Shown here piece by piece: positions 43,367-51,931 of a DNA stretch of 64,000 bases. Each line of letters opens with the position of its first letter. Position 1 is the stretch's first letter. Source of the stretch: Bacteroidota bacterium. Its GTDB lineage: Bacteria; Bacteroidota; Bacteroidia; Bacteroidales; JAGNHN01. The notes beneath the pieces are model-generated. The model worked only from the letters and a program-made list of their open reading frames with translations. It did no database searches and was not told the origin of the DNA. The position numbers and the translations under genes are program-made. The DNA lies in NCBI GenBank assembly GCA_022710185.1, contig JAKLHK010000001.1, positions 246,743 through 310,742 on the forward strand, written 5' to 3'.

Positions 43367-43993
43367 TCCAAGCCGGCGCAGCAGGTTTTTCCACCAGGGG
43401 AGCCCTGATACCTTTTCCCTTGTTTGGCCCGATGACTTCAGCGGGTAGGAGTGAAGGATGGTATATTCAGGGCCTTCCTGTCCCAGTACACTCTCGATCA
43501 AATGGAAAGCACCTACGGTAATATCCTGAAGGTGCTTTTGTTGCATTTTGGCCACCTTTTCATCGAGTTTCCTGCGCTGGCGCAGGTATTTGATCCGGCC
43601 CAGGGTGAGGTGGGGGACGAAGTTCTGGCGGTCGTCGGGGATACCGGCTTCTTCCAGGGCCCCGGTGATATCCCGGCCGAGCGCGGCCATACGGTTTCCG
43701 CCATCCTCAACGCCGAGCCACAGTACGCGGGGCTTGTAGGTACTTCCGAACACTCCCGCTCCGGTGATGCTGGCCTGGAAGGCCTGATGGGCGGAGGCCA
43801 CGCGGGTCAGGGCGTGGTGTATCCCGGGGATACGGTCTGCAGGGGTGTCTCCGATGAACTTCAGGGTGATGTGCATGTGTTCCTCATCCACCCACGAAAT
43901 GCGGTCGGTTTTGAACCAGGTCCTGAACTTATGGTAGGTTTCCTTGAGGTTTTCCGCGGGATCAACGCTAACGGCAACAAATATCCTCTTCAT
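43361..43993 (-). CDS. thpR: RNA 2',3'-cyclic phosphodiesterase
   Basis: 210 residues. The two catalytic HxTx motifs of the 2H phosphoesterase fold are present: HITLKFIGD and HLTLGRI. N-terminal KRIFVAVSVDP is typical of LigT/ThpR. Opens 2',3'-cyclic phosphate ends of RNA. The C-terminal tail after GPEYTILHSYPL is longer than usual by about 25 residues. Confidence 0.93.
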   Translation of the reverse strand: MKRIFVAVSVDPAENLKETYHKFRTWFKTDRISWVDEEHMHITLKFIGDTPADRIPGIHHALTRVASAHQAFQASITGAGVFGSTYKPRVLWLGVEDGGNRMAALGRDITGALEEAGIPDDRQNFVPHLTLGRIKYLRQRRKLDEKVAKMQQKHLQDITVGAFHLIESVLGQEGPEYTILHSYPLKSSGQTREKVSGLPWWKNLLRRLGL

Positions 43994-44103
43994 CTATGCG
44001 CTGTGGTTGTAGGGCCGGACCTGCATTCTGGCAAGCCGGGCCGTTTCCGGTTTTGGCCTACAAAGTTGCACTTTTTCGATAAATCGCATTTGAGCGGAAG
44101 CTG

Positions 44104-44134
44104 TTGCCGGATTCAATAAAAGCCCTTATCTTTG
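44104..44134 (+). promoter_or_regulatory. Promoter of tRNA-Ala
   Basis: TTG (44104-44106), 20-base spacer, TATCTTTG (44127-44134), 28 bases before the tRNA. Fits the Bacteroidota -33/-7 pattern. Confidence 0.7.
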
Positions 44135-44162
44135 CCGTCCGTTACAAACGTCCTTTACATGA

Positions 44163-44236
44163 GGGGCATTAGCTCAGTTGGCTAGAGCGTTTGACTGGCA
44201 GTCAAGAGGTCATCGGTTCGACTCCGATATGCTCCA
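44163..44236 (+). tRNA. tRNA-Ala (anticodon GGC)
   Basis: 74 nt plus an encoded CCA at 44237-44239. Acceptor GGGGCAT/ATGCTCC, D arm GCTC/GAGC, anticodon loop CTGGCAG with anticodon GGC, T arm ATCGG-TTCGACT-CCGAT. A Rho-independent terminator follows. Confidence 0.97.
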
Positions 44237-44240
44237 CCAG

Positions 44241-44285
44241 AACCCGCTGCGTATACCCACAAGGGAAGCGCAAGCGGGTTTTTTG
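44241..44285 (+). terminator. Terminator of tRNA-Ala
   Basis: AACCCGCT-GCG pairs with CGC-A-AGCGGGTT, followed by a TTTTTTG run. Confidence 0.85.
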
Positions 44286-44314
44286 TTTTGTGGGCGGTCG
44301 AGAATAGGATATAT

Positions 44315-44480
44315 TCTATGTTTTATGTTCTATGTTCTGTGTTTTCCGGTCCTTGAGCTTGTCGAAGCGTGTTCTGTGTTTTCCGGGGGCAAAGATTCCC
44401 TTCTGAGTTCGAAATTCCTTGTTCGATATTCCCTTGTCCTTTTTCATTGAGCACTGAGCATTGATCGCTGAGCATTGAGA
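44315..44480. repeat. Intergenic word-repeat cluster (copy D)
   Basis: Between the tRNA-Ala terminator and the mtgA promoter there is no gene. The stretch holds reiterated TATGTTCTATGTTCTGTG words (also at 62311-62361), TTCCTTGTTCGATATTCCC (the inverse of the island copy at 28994), and GAGCACTGAGCATTGATCGC with a second GCTGAGCATTGAG. Confidence 0.75.
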
Positions 44481-44494
44481 AAGGTCATTCATGC

Positions 44495-44525
44495 TTGCAT
44501 CAACGTGCTTCCTTCGGTAACTTTG
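44495..44525 (+). promoter_or_regulatory. Promoter of mtgA
   Basis: TTG (44495-44497), 20-base spacer, TAACTTTG (44518-44525). A transcript would begin near 44532, so the ATG at 44536 would be almost leaderless and the ATG at 44563 is preferred. Confidence 0.65.
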
Positions 44526-44562
44526 CCCCGGGTGTATGTTCTGCCCGTTAATTCCCGGTGAT

Positions 44563-45282
44563 ATGTTGCGTCGGTTGCTCAGAAGAAAGGGCCGGAGCTG
44601 GCCCAGGTATATCCTGAGGCTGGTCGTGCTGGCCATAGGTGCTTTCATCGTGTTGTCGGTCGGGCTGACGGCCCTGCTGCGGTTCGTGAACCCTCCGGTG
44701 ACGCCCCTGATGGTGAAAATGGCGTTTGAAAAGCACAAGGACGGCAGCCGGTACGGGATTACCAGGGAATGGAGAGACCTGGACGAGATCAGCCCCAACC
44801 TTGTATTGGCGGTTGTTGCAGCGGAGGACAACCGTTTTCTCAAGCACCACGGCTTCGACTTCGAGGCCATACAGAAGGCCCAGGAGCACAATAAGAAGAG
44901 CAAGCGCAAGCGGGGAGCCAGCACCATTTCGATGCAGACGGCCAAGAATGTATTCCTCTGGCCCACGCGTAACTACCTCCGTAAGGGCTTCGAGGTATGG
45001 TTTACGGTCCTCATCGAGGTCCTGTGGGGCAAGGAGCGGATCATGGAAGTTTACCTGAATGTGATAGAAACGGGCAAGGGCCTGTATGGGGCGGAGGCGG
45101 CGGCGCAAAAATATTACCACCGTCCGGCCGCTAAGCTCACGCGCCAGCAGGCGGCTATGATCGCTTCCATTCTACCCAACCCCCGTCAGCGCAATCCGGC
45201 CAATCCAACCTCCTATCTCAACAGAAGACAGCAGAAGATCCTCCGGAACATGAGGAACATTCAGGAAGTACGGTTTCATTGA
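44563..45282 (+). CDS. mtgA: Monofunctional biosynthetic peptidoglycan transglycosylase
   Basis: 239 residues from 44563. One TM at about 17-40, then the GT51 domain: VVAAEDNRFLKHHGFD with catalytic Glu, RGASTISMQTAKNVFLW, and KERIMEVYLNVIETGKGLYGAEAAAQKYY. It polymerises lipid II into glycan strands at the outer face of the inner membrane and lacks a transpeptidase domain. Confidence 0.94.
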   Translation: MLRRLLRRKGRSWPRYILRLVVLAIGAFIVLSVGLTALLRFVNPPVTPLMVKMAFEKHKDGSRYGITREWRDLDEISPNLVLAVVAAEDNRFLKHHGFDFEAIQKAQEHNKKSKRKRGASTISMQTAKNVFLWPTRNYLRKGFEVWFTVLIEVLWGKERIMEVYLNVIETGKGLYGAEAAAQKYYHRPAAKLTRQQAAMIASILPNPRQRNPANPTSYLNRRQQKILRNMRNIQEVRFH

Positions 45283-45553
45283 TAGTGCATGTTTTGTTGA
45301 TGGACGTATTCCCAATTAAGCGAAGCCTCTCCCGTTTTTGGATTTATGTGTCTTTTTTGGGGATTTAATCAGGAACAAGACGAAAATCCGGCTTTATTTC
45401 CGCCTTTATAGACGCAGAACGGCGAAAGGCCGGAGGAGAGGGCCATCCGGGCCCCTTCGTGCATCCTGGGGCATAAAATGGCCCCGTCTCCTTTGGGGTG
45501 GCCCTTGAACATATCCTGATCGAAATTGTACTTTTATCCGGAGAAGGAAAATT
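45283..45553. other. Spacer with GC-rich inverted repeats upstream of the ferredoxin reductase
   Basis: No gene supported. Contains GGGCCA (45440-45445) with TGGCCC (45499-45504), and inside them GGGGC (45468-45472) with GCCCC (45481-45485) around an ATAAAATG loop. Could be a transcribed structured leader for the next gene or a terminator remnant; neither can be decided by eye. Confidence 0.35.
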
Positions 45554-46228
45554 ATGGCCTCAACGATGCGCAAGCCCCTGCTTGAATTTTCGGTGCAAAG
45601 GGTAAGCTCCCGGGACGAGATCGCCCCGGAGGTGTTCATGCTCCGTTTCGAGCGGCCCTGGGAATTCAGGGCCGGGCAGGTGGTGGCCCTGCGGCTGGAG
45701 GAAGGGGAACCGCATCGCCTGTATAGTTTGGCCGGTGGGGAAAATGAGAAGGACGCGGCCGTGCTTTTCGACCTCAACCCTGAAGGTTCGCTCACTCCGC
45801 GGCTGGCCAGGCTGCAGCCCGGGGATAGCCTTCGGGTGAGCCATCCATTCGGTTTCTTTACAGATGACGAGCGACCGGCCTGGTGGCTGGCCACCGGCAC
45901 GGGCTTGGCACCTTTCCTGTCGATGGTCCGGAGCCTGGACATCCGGAACAAGACCCTGGTGCACGGGGGAAGGGGAGAGGCTTCCTTCTATTTTCAGGAG
46001 GAGCTGTCCGCATCCCTGGGCGCCCGCTATATCCGCTGCAGTTCTACAGGAGAAGGAAAAGGGGCCTATCCCGGGCGCTTGACCGCCTGGCTGGGCGCGC
46101 AGGAGCAGTTGGATCCCGGGCTGCACTACTATCTGTGCGGCAGCGCCGAAATGGTGGTCGATGTGCGTGACCTGCTGATCAGCCGGGGGGTTCCGTTCGA
46201 GCATGTCAGAGCGGAAATCTACTTTTAG
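45554..46228 (+). CDS. Ferredoxin-NADP reductase-like flavoprotein
   Basis: 224 residues. The FAD domain has the HRLYSLAG motif (R-x-Y-S/T), the NAD(P) domain has WLATGTGLAPFLSMVRSL and the C-terminal YLCGSAEMVVDVRDLLISRGVP. Plausible role: transfer between NADPH and ferredoxin or flavodoxin. GAAGG precedes the ATG. Monocistronic in appearance. Confidence 0.9.
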   Translation: MASTMRKPLLEFSVQRVSSRDEIAPEVFMLRFERPWEFRAGQVVALRLEEGEPHRLYSLAGGENEKDAAVLFDLNPEGSLTPRLARLQPGDSLRVSHPFGFFTDDERPAWWLATGTGLAPFLSMVRSLDIRNKTLVHGGRGEASFYFQEELSASLGARYIRCSSTGEGKGAYPGRLTAWLGAQEQLDPGLHYYLCGSAEMVVDVRDLLISRGVPFEHVRAEIYF

Positions 46229-46329
46229 CGTGGGTTTGCGCCCTTACGGGAGGCCACGCCAACTTTAGGGAGGCCAAGTCCAAAAATCGTGATAAATAGT
46301 TAAATATCAATACAATAAACTGCAATACC

Positions 46330-47385
46330 TTGGCAACAATCCCTACCGGAAAACCGCCCTTGCTGGGCATGACCCTGCGCCAACTCGAGCAGGCATGCCA
46401 GGAGCTGGAACTGCCGAAGTTTACGGCCAGGCAGTTGTCCGACTGGCTGTATTCCAAGAACATACGGAATATAGATGAAATGTCGAACCTCTCGAAGGCT
46501 GCGAGGGCGCGTTTGGACAGCGCGTTTACCTTCGGGGTGGAAGAGCCGCTCAGTGCCCAGGTTTCAGCCGATGGCACCAAAAAATACCTCTTTGGTGCCG
46601 GTACGCAGCGTTTTGTGGAGGCCGCTTACATCCCGGAGCGGAGCAGGGCCACCCTGTGCCTGTCTACCCAGGTAGGCTGCAAAATGGGCTGCCTGTTCTG
46701 CATGACCGGGAAGCAGGGATTCCAGGCCAACCTGGGCCCAGGAGCCATCATCAACCAGGTGCGCAGCCTGCCGGAGCGGGAGCAGTTGACCAATATCGTG
46801 TACATGGGGATGGGGGAGCCCTTCGATAATACCGATGCGGTAATGCAGAGCCTGGAGGTGCTCACCGCTGACTGGGGTTTTGCCTGGAGTCCACGGCGCA
46901 TTACGGTCAGCACCATCGGCATTATCCCGGCCATGGAGCGGTTTCTGAGGGAAAGCGAGTGCCACCTGGCCGTGAGCCTGCACAGCCCCTTCGACGAGGA
47001 ACGGCAGCGCCTGATGCCCATACAGCATGTATATCCCGTAGAAGAGGTGATTCGTTCCATACGGGAGCATGGGCTGGGAAGGCAACGCAGGGTTTCGTTC
47101 GAGTATATCCTTTTCGAGGGGGTCAATGACAGTTCCCGTCATGTGAAGGAGTTGGCCCGGCTGCTGAATGGACTGCGCTGCCGTATCAACCTGATGCGCT
47201 TTCATCTGGTACCGGGAACCCCCCTGAAGGGGACTCCGGAGGAGCAGGTGCTTGCATTCAGCCAGGCTTTGAACGACAAGGGGATCCGCACCACCATCAG
47301 GGCTTCCAGGGGCCAGGATATCGATGCGGCCTGTGGGTTGCTATCCACCAGGGAACTGGTGAAACGTACCCTGAGCGATCACTGA
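46330..47385 (+). CDS. rlmN: 23S rRNA/tRNA adenine-C2 methyltransferase (radical SAM)
   Basis: 351 residues from a TTG at 46330; the KPPLLGMTLRQLEQA start matches the family, so the internal ATG at 46369 would be too short. Radical SAM Cys117-x3-Cys121-x2-Cys124 (VGCKMGCLFCMTG) and the C-terminal DIDAACGLL with the second catalytic Cys. It methylates A2503 of 23S rRNA and A37 of some tRNAs. The convergent anti-sigma gene overlaps its end by 7 bases. Confidence 0.95.
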   Translation: MATIPTGKPPLLGMTLRQLEQACQELELPKFTARQLSDWLYSKNIRNIDEMSNLSKAARARLDSAFTFGVEEPLSAQVSADGTKKYLFGAGTQRFVEAAYIPERSRATLCLSTQVGCKMGCLFCMTGKQGFQANLGPGAIINQVRSLPEREQLTNIVYMGMGEPFDNTDAVMQSLEVLTADWGFAWSPRRITVSTIGIIPAMERFLRESECHLAVSLHSPFDEERQRLMPIQHVYPVEEVIRSIREHGLGRQRRVSFEYILFEGVNDSSRHVKELARLLNGLRCRINLMRFHLVPGTPLKGTPEEQVLAFSQALNDKGIRTTIRASRGQDIDAACGLLSTRELVKRTLSDH

Positions 47386-48569
47386 GTTGGTCGGCCCGAC
47401 AGGCGCACCGTGATGATCGTTTTTACCATCACCACCTCTCCCTGGTGGCTGCCGGGTTTCCATGCCGGCATACGGCGTGCGGTTTTCAGCACCACATTAT
47501 CGACGGCTTCATTCACACCCTGGATCATCTTTGGGCGGCGTACATGGCCCCTGTCATCGATGAGCAGTTCGACCAGCACAAGGGTATCCCTGTTCCAGGT
47601 GATCGCCTCCTGGGGTAAACTGAGGGCCTGGCTGAAATAGGCCTGAACGGCATCACGGCCCCCTGGGTATACCGGCATCTGATCTGCCACGGAATATATG
47701 TTCCTGGAGACCGCAGACGGAAGACGTATGGATTCCGTATTGAAGACCGAAGTACCCTGGGAAGGAGAAGCATAGTAGTAGGACGGTACGGCCTGCGTGG
47801 CCTGATATTTGACGCTGGTGGAGGCAGGGGCAGCCTTGGCCCCTGCCTCTTCCTGAGGCAGCGTGATCCTTCCTGCCATCTCTTTTCCCATCGCGGATTG
47901 CAGCGTATCCACTTCTGGAAGGTCGTTACCGGCCTGGTCCGAAGCGAGCGGTATCCCTTCGCTGAGTTCACGGGCAATAGCCAGGGGTAAGGGTTCCCGG
48001 GGCTCATCCCCTGAGGGCTCCTCCAGTGCTTTCCCTTGAGGGGAGAAGGTGTGGTCATCACTCAACAGTGCCGCATCCGAGGGTTCCATTTCTGTCCATA
48101 GCTCGGGTCCTGTACCTGGTGAGGGCAGCGTACGAATTTCCGCCGCGTCGGTGGGAACGGTTTGCATGGATCCTGCGATTAGGGGTAATTCGGGACCCCG
48201 GAACAAGGTTGTCCAGAGCACCGTAGTGACCAGCAGGGCCACGGCCGCCGCCGCTGCAATCCAACGCCAGGGGGTTCCACGTGAAACGTTAATAAAAACT
48301 GGCTGATTATCATTGATATAGCCCACTTTTCCCGTCACCGCCCTGTTGATATCTTCCACCCAGTAGTTGAAATCCACAGAATTTTCCTCCAGGGACCTCC
48401 CTTCCATTGCATCACGGCATAGTTCACACTGCAGCAGATGGGCGCACAGCCGTTCCCGGCCGGCGGCATCGAGGCTCCCGGATGCCCATGCCTCCAGGCC
48501 TTCACGGCTGAGGCAGCCGGAAGTAAGGAAGAAGGGAGGCGGTTGTCGCTTTTCCATAGGATCGGACAT
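47379..48569 (-). CDS. Anti-sigma factor fused to a TonB C-terminal domain
   Basis: 396 residues. The N-terminus carries a zf-HC2-like zinc motif (His44, Cys48, Cys51 in HLLQCELCRDAM), TM at about 102-122, a long Pro/Glu/Ser-rich periplasmic spacer, then a TonB C-terminal fold (about 300-392: MPVYPGGRDAVQAYFSQAL, then VLVELLIDDRGHVRRPKMIQGV and AWKPGSHQGEVVMVKTIITVRL). The layout suggests an anti-sigma whose periplasmic end resembles an energy-transducing TonB domain. The first base of its start codon is the last base of the sigma stop codon (TGATG), a coupling pattern. Confidence 0.85.
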   Translation of the reverse strand: MSDPMEKRQPPPFFLTSGCLSREGLEAWASGSLDAAGRERLCAHLLQCELCRDAMEGRSLEENSVDFNYWVEDINRAVTGKVGYINDNQPVFINVSRGTPWRWIAAAAAVALLVTTVLWTTLFRGPELPLIAGSMQTVPTDAAEIRTLPSPGTGPELWTEMEPSDAALLSDDHTFSPQGKALEEPSGDEPREPLPLAIARELSEGIPLASDQAGNDLPEVDTLQSAMGKEMAGRITLPQEEAGAKAAPASTSVKYQATQAVPSYYYASPSQGTSVFNTESIRLPSAVSRNIYSVADQMPVYPGGRDAVQAYFSQALSLPQEAITWNRDTLVLVELLIDDRGHVRRPKMIQGVNEAVDNVVLKTARRMPAWKPGSHQGEVVMVKTIITVRLSGRPTQ

Positions 48570-49186
48570 CAGTGAATAAGCAGCCAGAGAAGCAGGGGTG
48601 CTGAACGCCCCAGCATCAGCCGTAAGTTACGTTTCCCATTCTGGATATGGCTTTTAACCTTGTTGATACCATACCCGGTGTGTTCGGCGATCTCTTTATA
48701 GGACCTGCCTTCAAGGTACATCATCCCCACGCATACCCTTTGTTCTTCCCCCAACTGGCCCATAGCCCTGTGAAGCGCATCGTGATCAGAATGAAGCGCC
48801 TCCTTGAGATGCAGGTCCTCGGGGTTTTCCATAAATGATCCTTCGGATTCCAGGAACAGTCCATGCAGGGCCCCTGCTTCGCTCTTCGCCCTGCGGAGTT
48901 CGATAAGGCAGTAGTTCCGGCTGACCGTATACAGCCATGAGCTGAAATGCCGGACGTCGGTATAGCTGAGGCTGTCGAAGAGGCCTTCAAAAATGCCCAT
49001 CACCGCATCACGGGCCGCCTCGGCATCGCCGAGGTGCTTCAGGCAGTTAGCGAACACCAGGTGGGTGTAGCGCCGGAAGAGAATGCCGACCAGCTCCGGT
49101 TCCTGCCGTTCCCGGTAAATGCCCAGCAGTTCCTCATCGGTGAGACGGGAGAGCAAGGATGGGTCGGTATTTCGCAAAGGAGGCAC
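48569..49186 (-). CDS. RNA polymerase ECF sigma factor
   Basis: 205 residues from a GTG at 49186. Region 2: LVFANCLKHLGDAEAARDAVMGIFEGLFDSLSYTDVRHFSSWLYTVSRNYCL. Region 4: MMYLEGRSYKEIAEHTGYGINKVKSHIQNGKRNL. A hydrophobic C-terminal tail (LMLGRSAPLLLWLLIH) is unusual for a sigma factor and may contact the membrane. Coupled to the TonB-fused anti-sigma, divergent from the VIT/VWA gene. Confidence 0.9.
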   Translation of the reverse strand: MPPLRNTDPSLLSRLTDEELLGIYRERQEPELVGILFRRYTHLVFANCLKHLGDAEAARDAVMGIFEGLFDSLSYTDVRHFSSWLYTVSRNYCLIELRRAKSEAGALHGLFLESEGSFMENPEDLHLKEALHSDHDALHRAMGQLGEEQRVCVGMMYLEGRSYKEIAEHTGYGINKVKSHIQNGKRNLRLMLGRSAPLLLWLLIH

Positions 49187-49414
49187 GTCCAGTTCTTCCG
49201 CAACAGACTCCCATCGGGCCTTACCCGATGAGAGGATAATTCATGTGATTGAAAATCAAAGAAAAGCAAAATTCGTTCCAAAATTTTTGTGGAAAAAGGG
49301 GGGATGGTGCATCTCAAGAGGGAATCGGCCCCCAGGCAGGCCCCCCGGACAACAAATTGGTCGTGGGCAGCGGGCAGGGAGAAGCCGGAAAACGATCCAT
49401 AAAACCTAATCATC

Positions 49415-51802
49415 ATGAAGCGACTTGATCAACTCCTGGCAATGCTCCTCTTTTGTACAGCAACAAGCGGATCCCTGGCCCAGCCCGACGAACAGGACCG
49501 TTCCCTCTCCCCGTATTTCCATATCGTGGGGGAAGATGCCTCAACCACGGCCTTTCCCCTGAAGTCGACCCGGGCTGAAGCCGACATTGTGGGCATGATC
49601 GCTTCGGTGAAAGTGACCCAGGAGTATCAGAACCTGGGAAAGCAGCCCATCGAAGCGATCTACGTCTTCCCGGCATCCACCCGGGCTGCCGTGCATGCGC
49701 TGAGGATGACCATAGGCGAACGGGTGGTGGAGGCCAGGATCCGTAAGACGGAAGATGCCCGTCAGGAATACCAGCAGGCCCTGCAGCAGGGGAAGACGGC
49801 ATCCCTGCTGGAACAGAAGAGGCCCAATGTGTTCCAGATGAATGTGGGCAATATCATGCCCGGGGATATCATACGCGTGGAGCTCAGTTATACCGAGCTG
49901 CTCCTTTCGGAGGAAGGGCGGTATTCGTTTGTGTATCCCACCGTGGTTGGTCCCCGTTTCGCCAACGGGAGCGAAGGGCCCCTGACCCCGCCGGCCGATG
50001 GTTGGGTGATCAATCCCTATACCCCTGAAGGTCAGGCCCCGCTATACGACCTCGATATACGGGTCAACCTGAACGCCGGTATGCCGGTATCGGACCTGCG
50101 TTGCGTTAGCCATGCCACGGACGTGACCTGGAGCGGACGGGACCAGGCCAGCATTGCACTGAATGCCAGCGAGAAAAAGGGCGGTAACCGGGATTTCATC
50201 CTGGAGTACCGCCTGAGGGGGGACCAAATGCAGTCGGGGTTGCTGCTGCATGAAGGAGAGACAGGGAACTACTTCCTGGCCATGATCCAGCCGCCCCGCC
50301 GGGTAAAACCGGAGATGGTCCCGCTGCGGGAATATATCTTTATTGTAGATGTCAGCGGCTCGATGAGCGGGTTTCCTCTGGAGGTATCCAAGGGGCTGCT
50401 GAGGGACCTGATCGGCGGCCTCGGGCCCATGGACCGGTTCAATGTCATCCTGTTTGCCTCATCGGACAGCTATCTGGCGGAGCATTCCGTTCCGGGCACC
50501 CCCGCCCATATCCAGGAGGCGCTGGACCTTATTGATCGCCAGCGCGGAGGGGGTGGTACCCAACTCCTTCCGGCCCTGCGCAGGGCCCTGGCCATGAAGA
50601 CCACAGAAGGTTATTCCCGGTCCTTCATCATCGCCACCGACGGATATGTTACGGTAGAGAGGGAAGCCTTTGAACTCATCCGTCAGAACCTCGGAGAGGC
50701 GAACTTCTTCCCTTTCGGTATCGGCTCTTCGGTAAACCGTCATCTTTTGGAAGGCATGGCACGCGTGGGCAAGGGGGAGTCCTTTGTGTTGACCAACGCT
50801 CAGTCAGCCAGCGAAATGGCCGACCGTTTCAGGGAATATGTGCAGTCGCCCGTGCTTACCGATGTGGTGGTTCGTTTTGAAGGCTTTGAAGCCTACGACC
50901 TGGAGCCCTCCTCGATACCGGACGTATTGGGCGAGCGGCCGGTCATGCTTATCGGTAAATGGAAAGGGGAGCCCAGGGGCAGCCTGGTGCTGGAAGGGAT
51001 AAGCGGTCAGGGTAAGTACCGCTATGCAATAGATGTATCGGCCATGCGGAATACCGGAAGGAACAACCTTGCCCTGAAGTATTTATGGGCGAGGGAAAGG
51101 ATACGCAATCTTGATGATATGGCGATTTCCGGCACCGAGAGCAGTGAGAATGCCGACGAAGTCACTTCGCTGGGGCTCACCTACGGCCTGCTTACCCGCT
51201 TCACCTCCTTTCTTGCCGTGGATTCAGAGGTTCGGAACGCCGCAGGCAACACCCAAACTGTAGTCCAGCCCCTGCCTTTGCCCCAGGGGGTAAGCAACAG
51301 CGCAACCGGCAATCTGGTAACGGCCGGGAGTACACCCACCTTCGCGCCCCAGGGCGTCTATAAGTCCGTTCAGTCGACAAGCGTGAGGGAAGAATATGTC
51401 CGCAAGTCGCCACACATTCAACCGCAGAGCGGGGATATGACCTTCGAGATGGCCACGGATAAGCCGGATGCCCAGGCTTCGGCTCCGGAGACCAGGGGCC
51501 CGGTGTTCGTTTCGGGCAGTACCGGGTGGGAAGTCTTTCTTAGAAGCAATTACCATTACCCTGATGCCCTGAAAGTTACGGGCATCAGCGGGATTATCGT
51601 GATAGAGTTCATGGTGGACGGTTTGGGGAGGGTTTCTGATCTGAGGGTGGTGCAGGGCCTGCACCCCGACCTGGACGAAGAAGCGCTGCGGGTGGTTCGT
51701 CTGAGCAGCGGGAAATGGAGGCCGGCGTTGAAGTATGGCAAGCCGGTAGGTCAGCGGCACACCCTTACCCTGGAAGTTTCCCCGCGGATGCGCGGGAAGT
51801 GA
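49415..51802 (+). CDS. Secreted VIT/VWA protein with TonB C-terminal domain
   Basis: 795 residues. Signal peptide 1-22 (LLAMLLFCTATSGSLAQ). VIT domain at about 45-190 (ADIVGMIASVKVTQEYQNLGKQPIEAIYVFPAS, then KTASLLEQKRPNVFQMNVGNI). VWA domain at about 305-480 with MIDAS DVSGS starting at 312 and the later T and D (GGGGTQLLPALRRAL, IATDGYV). A linker follows, then a TonB-type C-terminal domain at about 695-795 (IIVIEFMVDGLGRVSDLRVVQGLHPDLDEEALRVV). Likely periplasmic or outer-membrane-facing and protein-binding. It is divergent from the sigma/anti-sigma operon, whose anti-sigma also ends in a TonB domain, so a functional link is likely. Confidence 0.88.
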   Translation: MKRLDQLLAMLLFCTATSGSLAQPDEQDRSLSPYFHIVGEDASTTAFPLKSTRAEADIVGMIASVKVTQEYQNLGKQPIEAIYVFPASTRAAVHALRMTIGERVVEARIRKTEDARQEYQQALQQGKTASLLEQKRPNVFQMNVGNIMPGDIIRVELSYTELLLSEEGRYSFVYPTVVGPRFANGSEGPLTPPADGWVINPYTPEGQAPLYDLDIRVNLNAGMPVSDLRCVSHATDVTWSGRDQASIALNASEKKGGNRDFILEYRLRGDQMQSGLLLHEGETGNYFLAMIQPPRRVKPEMVPLREYIFIVDVSGSMSGFPLEVSKGLLRDLIGGLGPMDRFNVILFASSDSYLAEHSVPGTPAHIQEALDLIDRQRGGGGTQLLPALRRALAMKTTEGYSRSFIIATDGYVTVEREAFELIRQNLGEANFFPFGIGSSVNRHLLEGMARVGKGESFVLTNAQSASEMADRFREYVQSPVLTDVVVRFEGFEAYDLEPSSIPDVLGERPVMLIGKWKGEPRGSLVLEGISGQGKYRYAIDVSAMRNTGRNNLALKYLWARERIRNLDDMAISGTESSENADEVTSLGLTYGLLTRFTSFLAVDSEVRNAAGNTQTVVQPLPLPQGVSNSATGNLVTAGSTPTFAPQGVYKSVQSTSVREEYVRKSPHIQPQSGDMTFEMATDKPDAQASAPETRGPVFVSGSTGWEVFLRSNYHYPDALKVTGISGIIVIEFMVDGLGRVSDLRVVQGLHPDLDEEALRVVRLSSGKWRPALKYGKPVGQRHTLTLEVSPRMRGK

Positions 51803-51873
51803 GGGGGAATACCGGAGAATCGAGAAGGGGCGGCCGGGAGGTCCAGGGAATCAGTGACGAGATCAATATTGAC

Positions 51874-51881
51874 TAATTTTG
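51874..51881 (+). promoter_or_regulatory. -7 promoter element of the CNNM/CBS gene
   Basis: TAATTTTG matches TAnnTTTG. It lies inside the longest reading frame, so the GTG at 51854 is unlikely to be the start; ATG 51932 or GTG 51893 remain. Confidence 0.5.
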
Positions 51882-51931
51882 CTGTGTTACAGGTGAATCC
51901 CATTCAGGAGGATCCGTCATATCCCCCGGTA

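Noticed and set aside
44178..44450. 90-codon frame overlapping tRNA-Ala
   Set aside because: Starts inside the tRNA and runs through its terminator and repeat words.
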